NCBI GenBank assembly: GCA_015501055.1
Contig: JADNYV010000029.1
Coordinates: 124,001-188,000, forward strand
Length of the DNA: 64,000 bases
Direction: 5' to 3'
Source of the DNA: Mucidula mucida
Lineage: Eukaryota > Basidiomycota > Agaricomycetes > Agaricales > Physalacriaceae
Numbering within the stretch: the first letter of the stretch is position 1; each line of letters begins with the position of its first letter. The notes beneath the pieces were generated by a model. The model was given only the letters and a program-made list of their open reading frames with translations. It made no database searches and was not told the DNA's origin. The position numbers and the translations under genes are program-made. This document shows positions 54,858 to 64,000 of this stretch, one piece after another.

Positions 54858-57112
54858 ATGCTGTCGACTCTCCAGGTTACTTCTCTTCTGCTCGTCGTGC
54901 TGGTTTTATCCAGACTTGTGCGATACCGTCAGAAAATAAAGGTGCTTTATGTGTTTCGTCTCCTTTGAACGTACTCATCATGTTTCTAGACCGTTCAGCA
55001 TCTCCCCGGTTTTCGACCTCCTTTTAAGCCGCTTGGACTTCCTGGCGTTCTCTTCAAGACGTCATGGTGGAACATGGGCGCTGAGGCGCACTGGGTCCTG
55101 AGAAGAACCTGTGTGTCCTCGTTCACTACACCGTCCATCGAGCCTGTTACTGACCTTCGACGTAGTTCATAAAAGCGGAGAGAACGTTTCCGTTGTGCCG
55201 TTCCTTATCGGCGCACCCGCCATCTACACCTCAAACTTAGACGTTGCTAGACAAGTCATTATTGGGGGACACAAGACTGACTTCATCAAGCCCGTGTCGG
55301 CGAGCAGAGCTCTTTTGTGCGTTTCTTCGTCTATCTGTTGCACGGCGTTCGTTGATGCAGTCGTAAGGCTATGGGGCATGAATCTTGTCGCCTCAGATAC
55401 TGACGTTTGGAGGAAACACCGACGTATCGTGGGTCCCGCATTCAACAACAAATTGTCCGTGCCGCTCGTCTATTTGTTCAGAGCGTTGCTAATGATCGTG
55501 TCTAGATATGAGTCTGTCTGGAGTTTCACTGCCAAGACATACTACGATATGATGCGCGCGGAAGGCTGGGATGGGGCTAAGGAAGTCAACGTTACCGCCG
55601 TACAGTCATTGACTCTCAAGGTTCGATTTCCAGGTTAATTCTTGCACTTCTGTTTTGATACGCTGATAGCTTGCCTTGTCGATCATCGGCCGCTGTGGTT
55701 TCGGGTTCCGTTTCGATTGGTGCGCATGACGCTCGACCTTCGAAATCTCTGTCATCTGAACCATACACTCCATAGGACTACACCTCTTCAAGCATCAGAG
55801 GACGATGGCGACATGTCCGTCAATGAAGCCTTCCGTCTTGTCGCTGAAGAAAGCCTCTTTTTAACCTTTGCGCCAAAGTGGTTGAAGGACTTGAGGTTGA
55901 AGCGGTGAGTGCGGCATAGCAATCGTTCGTCTCTAGGGTGCTCATTATGTCACTGCTGCAGATTCGCACCCGCTATGACGGCTTTTGAGGTCCTAACGAA
56001 GTTTATGCGCAAACAAGTAACCAAACGACGAGAAGACATCAGTAACGGGGTAGTGGAGATTGAAACGGAACAAGTGAACGTCTTCAACCTGATAATGCAG
56101 GCGAATCATGACGAGGATGGCAAGTATGCTTTGGATGATCTTGAAGTGGTTCGTCTGCCCATTTAGCCCCGCTCTGTAGCACCTAATCACTGACCGTAGA
56201 TTGGGAACGTTTGGGTGCTTCTGTTTGCTGGTCATGGTGCGTCCAGTTCGCAATGCATGTTGTTCACCTCTAACATATGATAGAAACCACTGCGCATTCC
56301 TTGGCAGCGACGCTGGGTTTCCTTTCTATACACGAGGAGATACAGCAAGAAGTGTACGACCAGATCAAACAAGTCCTACTAGATGGACGAACCGAACCCG
56401 TGAGTCGCCCTGACGTACTAATCCATCAAGTATCTCATGTTTTCAGACTGTTGAGGATTATACCCGACTTGACAAGGTTCTTGCCGTCTTCTACGAGGCT
56501 CTCAGAATGTTCCGTAAGCGCGAAAATGACTTGTAGGGACAGCATCGCTCACTCTATCTTTACAGCCGCTGGACACCTCCTGATTAGAGAAGCGACCAAG
56601 GACACCGTCTTACAGATTCCAAATCCTCTAGGCCAAGACGGGTTCACCTCCCTGCCAGTTCCGAAAGGAGGGCAGATCGTTGTTGATATGGTTGGCGTTC
56701 GTCAGTGTCTTTTCTTTCGTTTATAAGGACTGCACTGATCTCCATCCTCAGAATACAACCCTCGATATTTCGATGAACCCGAGTTATACAAGCCCGCCCG
56801 ATGGTATGGGGTACCGAACGAGTCGGAAGCCTTCACTGCGTTCAGTGTTGGTGAGTGCTGACATCAAGTCATCAATCTACACAAATATTCAAAGAGGTCA
56901 TACCTTTAGGTCCTCGCGCGTGCGTCGGTCGCAAATTTGCTACCACCGAGGCGGTCAGCTTCCTCACGTTGCTACTTCGGGATTGGGAAATCAAACCCAT
57001 TCTAAACGAAGGCGAGACGAAGGAAGAGTGGAGAAACAGGGTGCTGGATGCTCGCGTCGTCGTGACACTGGGTATCAACGATGTTCCCTTGAAATTTGTG
57101 CGACGCGAGTGA
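54858..57112 (+). CDS. Cytochrome P450 monooxygenase
   Basis: ATG 54858 opens MLSTLQVTSLLLVVLVLSRL, the ER membrane anchor. About twelve short introns can be placed with all phases kept. Hallmarks are the proline-rich hinge (LPGFRPPFKPLGLPG), the WRKHRRIVGPAF C-helix, the I-helix LLFAGHETTAHSLA with the acid-Thr pair, the K-helix YEALRMF (ExxR), the PERF-like YKPARWYG and the heme-binding FSVGPRACVGRKFA with its Cys thiolate. The C-terminus is VPLKFVRRE. The gene is complete and free of frameshifts. It is a haem-thiolate oxygenase using electrons from a P450 reductase. The CYP family cannot be assigned by eye and the substrate is unknown. No obvious biosynthetic neighbours are present. Confidence 0.92.
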
Positions 57113-57836
57113 AGTACTGATGTAGGAAAGTTGACCACCAGAATAGAACCATCCTTCAATGTTCCACTTTACTAAGTTCAAAGCTCCAATCTACACATAA
57201 GTTTAACTGTCTACCATCCTTGCCTGTCCTGGGAACTAACATTAAACGTGCTTGGAGCCAGACTTACTGCCAGGACACCAGCTCTTAACGCAGGTCTCGA
57301 ATCGGACTGATCAACATGACTCGACAGCCTAAAAACGCTTACCCTCCCGGGAGCAAGAATATCACAGCGCCATGCCTCATGTTCTCGAAATTCGTGCCTG
57401 CCTTTGACTCTTCGAACATAGGCGTCCTAGGTGCGTAACGGTCGTCTGCAATAGTGATGATTGACCAAAAGTGTAATCCCTAGGACCGCTGGTCGTCATT
57501 GCCGCCATCTACCAGGTCTTGGGTATCGCCATGGTTTAGGTGTTATCAAGCAGCTGTTCCGGGTCCATCGTTCTCGATACGAAATCACCGTCGCGGGCGG
57601 CTGGGGTAATTATGGTGACCTGCAAATCTTCCCACCACGCGTCCGTACATGGGACGTCGTGTTATCAGCAAAGCGAACACCCGATCCTTCGCTTTCGACC
57701 TGAACAATACCTCCTCTTGACAAGGAAGATGTCCTTTACATGACGAAAGATCTCTTCGTGGACAGCTACAGGTAAATATGATACATACAACAGGTCGATG
57801 AATAAGTTATCCTAATAAATACGATATATAAGAAGA
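57113..57836. other. Intergenic, no gene recognised
   Basis: 3' flank of the P450, then sequence without a convincing reading frame or repeat. Confidence 0.45.
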
Positions 57837-58808
57837 TCAAGCGACTGGCGAATCAATCTTCGGCTTCTGCAAATCCTTCCACAGCCCGTCGATCAGTCTC
57901 TCATAGTCGGCGACCTGCCCTTTCAAAGAGACGTTCTCCTGTCTAGTCTGCACCAGCTGCGCCCGCAGCTCCTCCTCCATCTGGTTGCTCAGCTCCTGCT
58001 GTACAACGCGCGCCTCCGCCGCCAACCGCAATTTCTCGAGCTCCTTTCCTGTCGCGTCCTTCCGAGAAGGCGTCGACTTAGACCGCCTCATCTCGTCCTC
58101 CAGCTTCCTAATCAACCTTCCCTTCCCCGCAAGCGCCTTCGCCATGCCCACGATGCTCTTAACGCGGCCGCCTTTCAATCCCTCCTTCTCCTTCTGTAAT
58201 ACCCGGATGGTCTCCTTCTGCCGCCACACGACGTTCTCCAGAAGAACTCTATCGCGGAACGCATCGAGGGCATTGGTACGCGCAATAGCGCGGCTGGATA
58301 GAAGGGCGTGGTGCAGGTTGACGATGACGGCGTTCTGCGCCCAGATCTTGTTGCTCAGGATAAGGCGATCGGTGAAGTGTGCAAACGCGAGACGCGAAAG
58401 TTTTCTTTCAAGATATGCGGTGGTCGGACGGGGGTGCGGTCGGGCGACGAGGGCAGTGGAGGGTTTGATGGGCGGCGCGATATGGAGCGACGGTCTTTCA
58501 AGATTGTGTGAGAGAGAATCTAGGTGACGCGTCAATCGCTGTCCTTACATCAAAGAGCAGGAATTCTCACGAGTCTGCTTCGAATGCCATATCACGACGC
58601 GGAGGACAATGTCAAGAATAAGGAGCAGCGAAAGGAAGAGCTGCAAGGCGGGCAGAGTGTCTGTCCTGCAGTACGGGAAGGGTAGCGCCGGCATGGTTCG
58701 TGGGGTGTGGGCGAAACCAAGACGTCCATCCAGAGTCTCTAATATATGCCGCAGCCTTGCGGTTTCCGTGCATCCATCCCGAGTTATCTGATACATCATC
58801 CGTTTCAT
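57837..58808 (-). CDS. Membrane-anchored coiled-coil protein, unrecognised
   Basis: A first exon is open from ATG 58808 (MKRMMYQITRDGCTETARLR) and contains one hydrophobic segment (LQLFLSLLLILDIVLRVVIW). A donor GTGAGA near 58571 and acceptor CACCTAG join in phase to a second exon (HSLSHNLERPSLHIAPPIKP) with a long helical region: VLQKEKEGLKGGRV, LIRKLEDEMRRSKS, QLVQTRQENVSLKGQVADYE. It ends at 57837. The plan (N-terminal membrane helix, C-terminal coiled coil) recalls ER or Golgi tethering proteins such as BAP31-like ones, but the sequence does not match closely. The real start may lie further upstream. Confidence 0.55.
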
Positions 58809-59805
58809 AAGCTGGAGGCAGACGAACGGAAAGCATGTGTTGGCAACGTGTTCGGCGGCAGTCGCGTCATTGAACAGCGTTCGCGACGGTGTCTCTAGAG
58901 TAATGGGGGGTGCGCTGGGGAAGGGTTTGTGGACGTGGCAGTCGCAAGATCTGGAGGTGAGGATATGATGTTAATACCAAAGTTAAGTCTTAGGCGGAAC
59001 CAATCCGCTGTGCATTTTCCCAGACGCCCGCTGAGTGTGCATTTTCGGGTTCACAATGGTGGTTTTGCTCCATGTATTCTGTGAAGTGGTGGAATTACAA
59101 GAGAAGCTCTGGTGTTGGACGCAACATACATAAACCTAAAATCCAGAAAATAAATATAAACTGCTTCCTCCTGCCATCATCATTTCATGGACTTGCCTGC
59201 TACTGCACGTCCGCCTTCACCAGTCCCTACAGCTCATCTACAGACATCTCAAAAGGCGTCGGTCTTATTCCATCACATTCAGGTATCTTGTTGGGTTTAG
59301 ATGGCTATATGAATACTGCGCTCGAGTAGACAGAGGATCACACCAATGGCAGAATCATGAATCGATATAGGGACGCGTTCGTGCGAGGGAATAATGGTAT
59401 GCGCCTGTCAACGTGAATCTCTTGTGACTGGCGGCGTTGGTAATTGCGCAGCGGAAACTCTATGACCTACTCGCTTGACTGTACACCGTTATCCGAAATG
59501 AGGACACTGATTAACTGCTACTACATCTGGACCTGTATATAGGAGTAGTCGGAGATTCGAGAACATCTCACTGCGCAGCTAAGAACGCGACGGCGTTACA
59601 CTGGTGGTCGTGGTAAAGAAAGCAAGGGAAGCCCGCACCCCATTGGTGAAAAATTCGCGGTGATACTTGTGGGTATTTACTAAGGAACGGTAGCATCCTT
59701 AGATACAGAACAAAGGACTCCAAGCAGATGGCAACACTGATGCAAAGCCACCACAAGAGACTCCAGTAAGAGGGCTTCTGCAAGATAGTAGATTTATCTT
59801 TATGT
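58809..59805. other. Intergenic, 1 kb, no gene recognised
   Basis: A few short frames only. No repeat or transposon ends detected. Confidence 0.4.
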
Positions 59806-60750
59806 CTAGTAACACTCATGATCCCAAAGCGCCTTCTGCAAAGCGGCACCCTCAAAGAGAAGACCATTGTCCATACCAGTCCCATATTGCTTATTCATAT
59901 ACCCACTCCGCACACTAATCACATCCCTTAAATGCAACATCTTCAATGACCTTGACAGCCTCCACGCATTCAACACCAACGCCGTTTGATGTTTCCCACT
60001 CGCAACTTGAAGATTCTGCAAGTGTACCAAGCCCGGTAAATCAAATGACACTAAGCGCAAAACATGAGCATTTTGCAACCAGAAAGAAAGAAAAGAAGCA
60101 CTGACGACCACTCTGCAAAAAAGCCAGCCTAAGGTCCTTCAATAATTGCACCCGAACACGCGCAGGATGCATAAGCATGGCGCTCCCAGTCTAAGATCGT
60201 GCATCCCAGACAACGATGCATTGGGTGAATCCCAGTGACTTGCAGTAAGCTCCAAAGTTAGTTCGGCGAGGCGCGGGAAAGAGCCCGAAAGCGCGCGTAG
60301 GAACCTAGCAGTGTCCTGGGCCGATGTAGAGATCAATTTGAGGCTGCCTAGATCTGGGAAGTACTGCTCGAAGAGTCCGACGAGTGAGGGATCATTCTCG
60401 ACCACACCAGAGCGAAGGATGACATGCTTGAAATTGAAGAATTGGAACAACTTGCTGTAAAACCGCACACGGGAAGAGTCTCTGTACGCGAAATTGTCGT
60501 CCGAAGGCTTGTCGCCGACGAGCATAATGCCGCTTATAGACGAAGAGAAAGCGTTTCACGCGATGAACACAATAGGTTTGTTAGCTCTTCGGAACGAGAA
60601 GGGGATGACACGACGAATGTCACATGCGGAAGATGATAGCGGCTGATGCTGGTCCAAACGGGGTGGACAAGGGCACACGACGAGAGGGTGGCTTTATCGT
60701 CGACGATGTAGGAGATGAGGAGATTGAGTACCTCTTGCGGTACCAACTTG
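59806..60750 (-). pseudogene. F-box/LRR-type protein remnant
   Basis: An F-box-like start (LVPQEVLNLLISYIVDDKAT .. CALVHPVWTSISRYHLPHVT) typical of short agaricomycete F-box proteins has no in-frame ATG. It changes frame near 60530 and then continues (SGIMLVGDKPSDDNFAYRDS, ILRSGVVENDPSLVGLFEQY, FPRLAELTLELTASHWD). After about 60150 another break precedes the C-terminal LRR-like part (DLPGLVHLQNLQVASGKHQT .. LKMLHLRDV, stop 59806). One break could be an intron, but the first needs a 1-nt shift. It is unrelated in detail to families A-C. Confidence 0.5.
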
Positions 60751-61251
60751 AAGGGGCCGGTACTGACATATGAACGGGAGGTTGTAGGTGAATTTGCTGG
60801 TGATATCGCGAATGACTGGGCTAATGTGTTGATAATATCGCGAACGAGGATGAAGATAACGATAATATCGCGAATGGTCGAAGATCATGGTAGGAACGAT
60901 GAGAGAGGTAAAGGTGTCTTAAAGTTCCAAAACTTCTAGAAAGTGGCTATATGCGCACAGCACAGCTTAAGACCGCCAAAAGCTTCAAAACAAAGCTAAA
61001 GAATCATGTCCACCGCCATTGCAAGGCGCCCAAGCCGGCAATTGAAGTCTCGCGTCCGTCACCTACTCGACCACCAGCATAGCACGTTCTTCAGAGTGAT
61101 TAAGGCGGCGGAAGCATCGCAATCAGTGTTCAATGGGCATCAAGAAAGCGACAGCTGCATTTAAGACTTAGTCACTTCAAGCAATCAACTTCAGACTATT
61201 GTCCAAGACCAACAAAGCGTAACAGTCAGATAGGAGAAACGTGTCTATTCT
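60751..61251. other. Sequence between the F-box remnant and the copia element
   Basis: Nothing recognised. The left end of the copia 5' LTR may lie within or just after this stretch. Confidence 0.35.
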
Positions 61252-61313
61252 GACAACTGTTCGTTGGTTTTCATGGCGCCCACGTGATCCGAATCGCATA
61301 ATGCAGGATCGAT

Positions 61314-61363
61314 CGGTTAGCTTGCCCTTAGTCTTTCTACCACGACTAAGGGTAAGCGAACCG
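61314..61363. other. Long imperfect hairpin in the copia leader
   Basis: The left arm is CGGTT-a-GCTT-g-CCCTTAGTC (61314-61333), the loop is TTTCTACCAC (61334-61343), and the right arm is GACTAAGGG-t-AAGC-g-AACCG (61344-61363). That is 18 Watson-Crick pairs plus one G-T pair and one mismatch. The right arm contains the donor of the intron-like insert. Confidence 0.8.
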
Positions 61364-61402
61364 TTCCTCGTACCTCGATACACTAGCTGATATTAGTTAC
61401 AG
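61352..61402 (+). other. 51-nt intron-like insert in one of two tandem leader repeats
   Basis: The insert starts GTAAGC, contains CTGAT as a possible branch site 17 nt before the end, and ends TTACAG. Flanks 61331-61351 and 61403-61431 join to give the same 50-nt sequence found uninterrupted at 61445-61494 (one T/G difference). The junction in the uninterrupted copy falls exactly where splicing would place it. Confidence 0.8.
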
Positions 61403-61501
61403 CGTACTGACGTGTGTGTTTGTCGTTAGGTACATCATATTAGAGTCTTTCTACCACGACTAAGGCGTACTGACGTGTGTGTGTGTCGTTAGGTTCTAAC
61501 A

Positions 61502-61511
61502 GGTTATGGGC
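61502..61511 (+). promoter_or_regulatory. Copia primer-binding site (half-tRNA type)
   Basis: GGTTATGGGC directly follows the LTR end. It matches the primer-binding site of Drosophila copia, which is complementary to the anticodon-arm region of initiator tRNA-Met rather than to its 3' end. That implies priming from a cleaved half-tRNA. Confidence 0.7.
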
Positions 61512-61629
61512 GTTTGGTGATTGACACCACTGACCCTGACGCTGCACAACCTCGTACACGCCATTTTCGGACGTTTTTATCGTCCCGCCTAGTCGGATTT
61601 TACGCATATACACGTACCTGCAGCCTGAA

Positions 61630-64000
61630 ATGCCTGCCAAGTCAAAGCCTGCCCCGGAACCCACGTGTCCTACCAGACCCTCTGTCGCCCCGAGCGAGTC
61701 GCTTATAGACATGGACGACGATGTACGTCCCCCGCCGGATGACCGTTTCAACTTCCAGGAGCATATGGCGATGATGATGGAACGGGAAGCGAGGATGATG
61801 GACATGTTCGAGAGGTACCTGGAGCGCGATGCACCCGGGCCTCCACGACAGCCTTCACCTGCCCTATCCCCACTCACGGAAACGCTCCGCTATGACCGCA
61901 CCCATCCCCGCATACGCCCCGTCACCATATCCGTACCGTGGCCCAAAGGCGTTGATAAGCTGAACCTAGCCGATTCCAACTTCACGCGCTGGTCGGAAAC
62001 ACTGCGCAACGTCCTCACCGTGGCCCAACCACTGATCCATCACATCGAGCCTGACCCCGACGGCTACTATGTTCAGCCTGATCCCGACGACGAGCCTATT
62101 GCATACGCGAACTGGCGCTTAAACGACACCTCGATAGTCGTGTTCGCGAAGCTGCAGATGGTACAGGAGGAGGCGGCTGTCTACAAGGACAAGAAGACCA
62201 CGAAAGATCTCTGGACCGCTATCACTGCACGCCATCTCAGACGCGGTGTTGTCGCGCAGGTTACTTTGATCAGACAGCTTCTTTCATACACGCTGGCGCA
62301 AGGCGACGACATCTTGCAGAAGATCCACGAGATGGCGGAGGTGAACGAGAGACTGTGGGAGATGGGCAATCCTACAAAAGACGACTTCCTCTGTGTCGCT
62401 CTCATCCGCGCGATGGGTACGAATTATCAAGACCTACGTTCACGTGTGATGGAGAGCATTACCCGGGCCGCGACGACAGACAAACCATATACATCTCAAG
62501 ACATTCGCGCGCTTTTTGAACTCGAATATGCAATCAAGAAGGACGATGATCACGACTCAGCCATGGTTGCTACGAAGTCATCGTCATGCGAGGTCTGCTC
62601 AAACTGTGGGAGGCTTGGGCACGGGAAACGTTGGTGCGTGGCCAAAGGCGGAGGCATGGAAGGCAAGACTGTTGCGGAGGCACAGGCTGCACGACGGGAG
62701 AAGAAACCCAAGGGCGGAGAGCACAAAGAGTCTAACAAGAAAAGCGAGCCGAACAAGAAGGACGAGCCCAGCAAGAAGGAGGAGCCGAGCAAGAAACAAG
62801 ACACGGCAAATCTTGCTGACACGGACATCGATTTCTGCGGGCTCTCGACTGACAAGCTGGCTGACGTCTATTCCGAGGACGTACGGAGCACTATGGTACA
62901 GGCGGACTTTGACGAGCTATTTGTTCTTGGCATCATAGATGAACCGCGAGCGTCGGTGGACTGGATGGTGAACAGCAGAACCCTCAACAACGACGCGTAC
63001 AGTACCTCATTGGACGCCTCATCTGAGCCAGTCCCTCTGTCTGCTTCTCCTTGGTTGGCTGATTCCGGCGCGTCCGTACACGTCACGATGGACAAGACGG
63101 ATTTTCAGAACCTCAGACCCTTGATTACTCCGAGGAAGGTCCGTGGAGTCGGCGGCACATCCATAGAGGCGCGCGGCGTCGGGAGTGTTGTTGTGAAGCT
63201 CGACCGATCCAATACAGAACTCACGCTCAACAATGTCCTCTGGATCCCTGATTCCTCAGTTTGCCTACTCTCTGTCGCCACCATTTCCGATGACCTCCAG
63301 TGCGAGTGTCGCTTCTCTTCGAATTCTGTAACTATTATTGGCAATCATGGCCGTGGCCGCGTGCTCGCTACTGGTATTCGCATCCCGAACCGCAAACTCT
63401 ATAGACTCGCCTGCAGCAAACTCCCAATCGCTACTGAATCCGCTTTTATTTCCATTTCCCCGACTGCTGACATTGGAGTCTGGCACCGCCGACTCGGTCA
63501 CCCAAACATCCCAGCTATACTTCACATGGCTCGAAACAGCTCGGCGTCTGGTATGCCCATTAACCTCTCCACAATGCCCCCCGTTTGCTCATTGTGTATC
63601 CTTGGTAAACAGCCACATACGTCTGTCCCGAAGGTTCGCGAAGGGCCGAGAGCGGCGAGGAGGCTGGAGGTTGTGGCGGTTGACCTGACTGGGCCAGAGG
63701 ATGTTGTATCAGCATCAGGAAACAGTTACCTCATGTCAATTGTCGATGAAGCTACTTGTTTTCCATGGGCCATACCACTACCATCCAAATCGAGTGCTTT
63801 TGAACGCTTACGGGTGTGGGAATTGCGAATTGAACAACAGACGGGCGAGCGACCGAAGAAGTATCGCATTGACAATGGGGAGTTGCGTTCAGACGCGATG
63901 GTCGCATGGTGCGAGTCAAGGGGAATAGACTACGAATTCACAGCACCCTACACCAGCGCTCACAACGGCCAGTGGGAGAGGACACACCGGACAGTCATGA
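61630..64000 (+). mobile_element. Ty1/copia retrotransposon Gag-Pol, intact, cut by window edge
   Basis: From ATG 61630 (MPAKSKPAPEPTCPTRPSVA) the frame is open for 790 codons to the window end. Domains in order: an acidic Met-rich N-terminus; a copia-type Gag core (LNLADSNFTRWSETLRNVLT, LWTAITARHL); the zinc knuckle CSNCGRLGHGKRWC (about residues 322-335); a Lys/Glu-rich linker; the aspartic protease WLADSGASVHVT (about 476); pre-integrase VWHRRLGHPN with C-x2-C (CSLCILGK) completing the HHCC zinc site; and integrase with catalytic Asp in VAVDLTGP, Asp in YRIDNGEL and Glu in NGQWERTHRT. The remaining integrase, reverse transcriptase and RNase H lie outside. The absence of any stop suggests a young, possibly active copy. 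Confidence 0.95.

Larger units (their letters stand above)
61252..61501 (+). repeat. Copia 5' LTR (left border tentative)
   Basis: The right border is firm: the sequence ends TTCTAACA at 61501 and a copia-type primer-binding site follows at once. The left border is set at a TGACAAC that would pair with the TG..CA rule and roughly mirror the right end, but the other LTR and target duplication lie outside the window, so this is provisional. Inside are the hairpin (61314-61363), the intron-like insert (61352-61402) and a 50-nt tandem unit. Confidence 0.45.

Noticed and set aside
61200..61330. Firm left border of the copia LTR
   Set aside because: The 3' LTR is outside the window and several TG dinucleotides are possible starts, so only a tentative border is given.
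1..64000. CRISPR arrays, bacterial operons or phage-type defence systems
   Set aside because: There are no spaced direct repeats. Gene structure, introns and gene families are fungal throughout.

Overview
The window is genomic DNA of a filamentous basidiomycete fungus, probably an agaricomycete. The evidence is many short (about 45-60 nt) GT..AG introns with CTGAC/CTNA-type branch sites, an intron-bearing tRNA, expanded F-box families, wood- and plant-wall-type glycoside hydrolases, a fungal P450, and Ty1/copia and hAT elements. No bacterial-style operons, ribosome binding sites or CRISPR arrays are present. Most genes were assembled here by joining exons by eye, so exon borders are predictions.

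Layout. 0-12 kb: three members of F-box family A (A1 at 1-735, cut by the window edge; A2 at 3147-4821, a pseudogene; A3 at 10087-11775, intact). They share a promoter and a 5'UTR intron and are interleaved with a small unrecognised family (called here the WHA family) and a DHTKD1-type 2-oxoadipate dehydrogenase E1 gene. A tRNA-Gln(CTG) with an intron lies at 8385-8469. 12-17.5 kb: a C2H2 zinc-finger gene, another WHA-family member, a coiled-coil gene and a small hydrophobic protein. 18-26 kb: F-box B1, an L-rhamnose mutarotase, a broken repeat of the hydrophobic gene, and a GH71/99-like enzyme with a very long Pro/Gly/Ser/Tyr-rich tail. 27-40 kb: a Cys-rich single-pass membrane protein, an unrecognised agaricomycete-type protein, F-box B2, a convergent pair of secreted glycoside hydrolases (GH39-like and GH5) and a kinase-like phosphotransferase. 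40-48 kb is a decayed zone: F-box B3 is split by a 656-bp hAT MITE, one unknown gene is present as an intact and a truncated copy, and there are pseudogenes of a PNPOx/ferredoxin-reductase fusion and an NmrA-like reductase. 50-57 kb: F-box C, an intronless secreted protein and an intact cytochrome P450. 58-64 kb: a membrane/coiled-coil gene, an F-box/LRR remnant and the 5' part of an intact copia retrotransposon that runs off the window.

Functionally this looks like accessory-rich sequence: repeated F-box genes (probable SCF ubiquitin-ligase substrate receptors), carbohydrate-active enzymes (GH5, GH39-like, GH71/99-like, rhamnose mutarotase) and mobile elements, with a few housekeeping loci (DHTKD1, tRNA). 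Single-base frameshifts interrupt several conserved genes. In DHTKD1 and the GH71/99-like gene consensus errors are as likely as true decay. In F-box A2 and B3 and in the PNPOx/FNR gene other lesions point to real decay.

The most striking local observation is in the copia leader/LTR. A 50-nt unit occurs twice in tandem, and the upstream copy differs by a 51-nt insert (61352-61402) that has perfect intron ends (GTAAGC..TTACAG) and is absent to the exact base from the downstream copy. The downstream copy looks reverse-transcribed from a spliced RNA.
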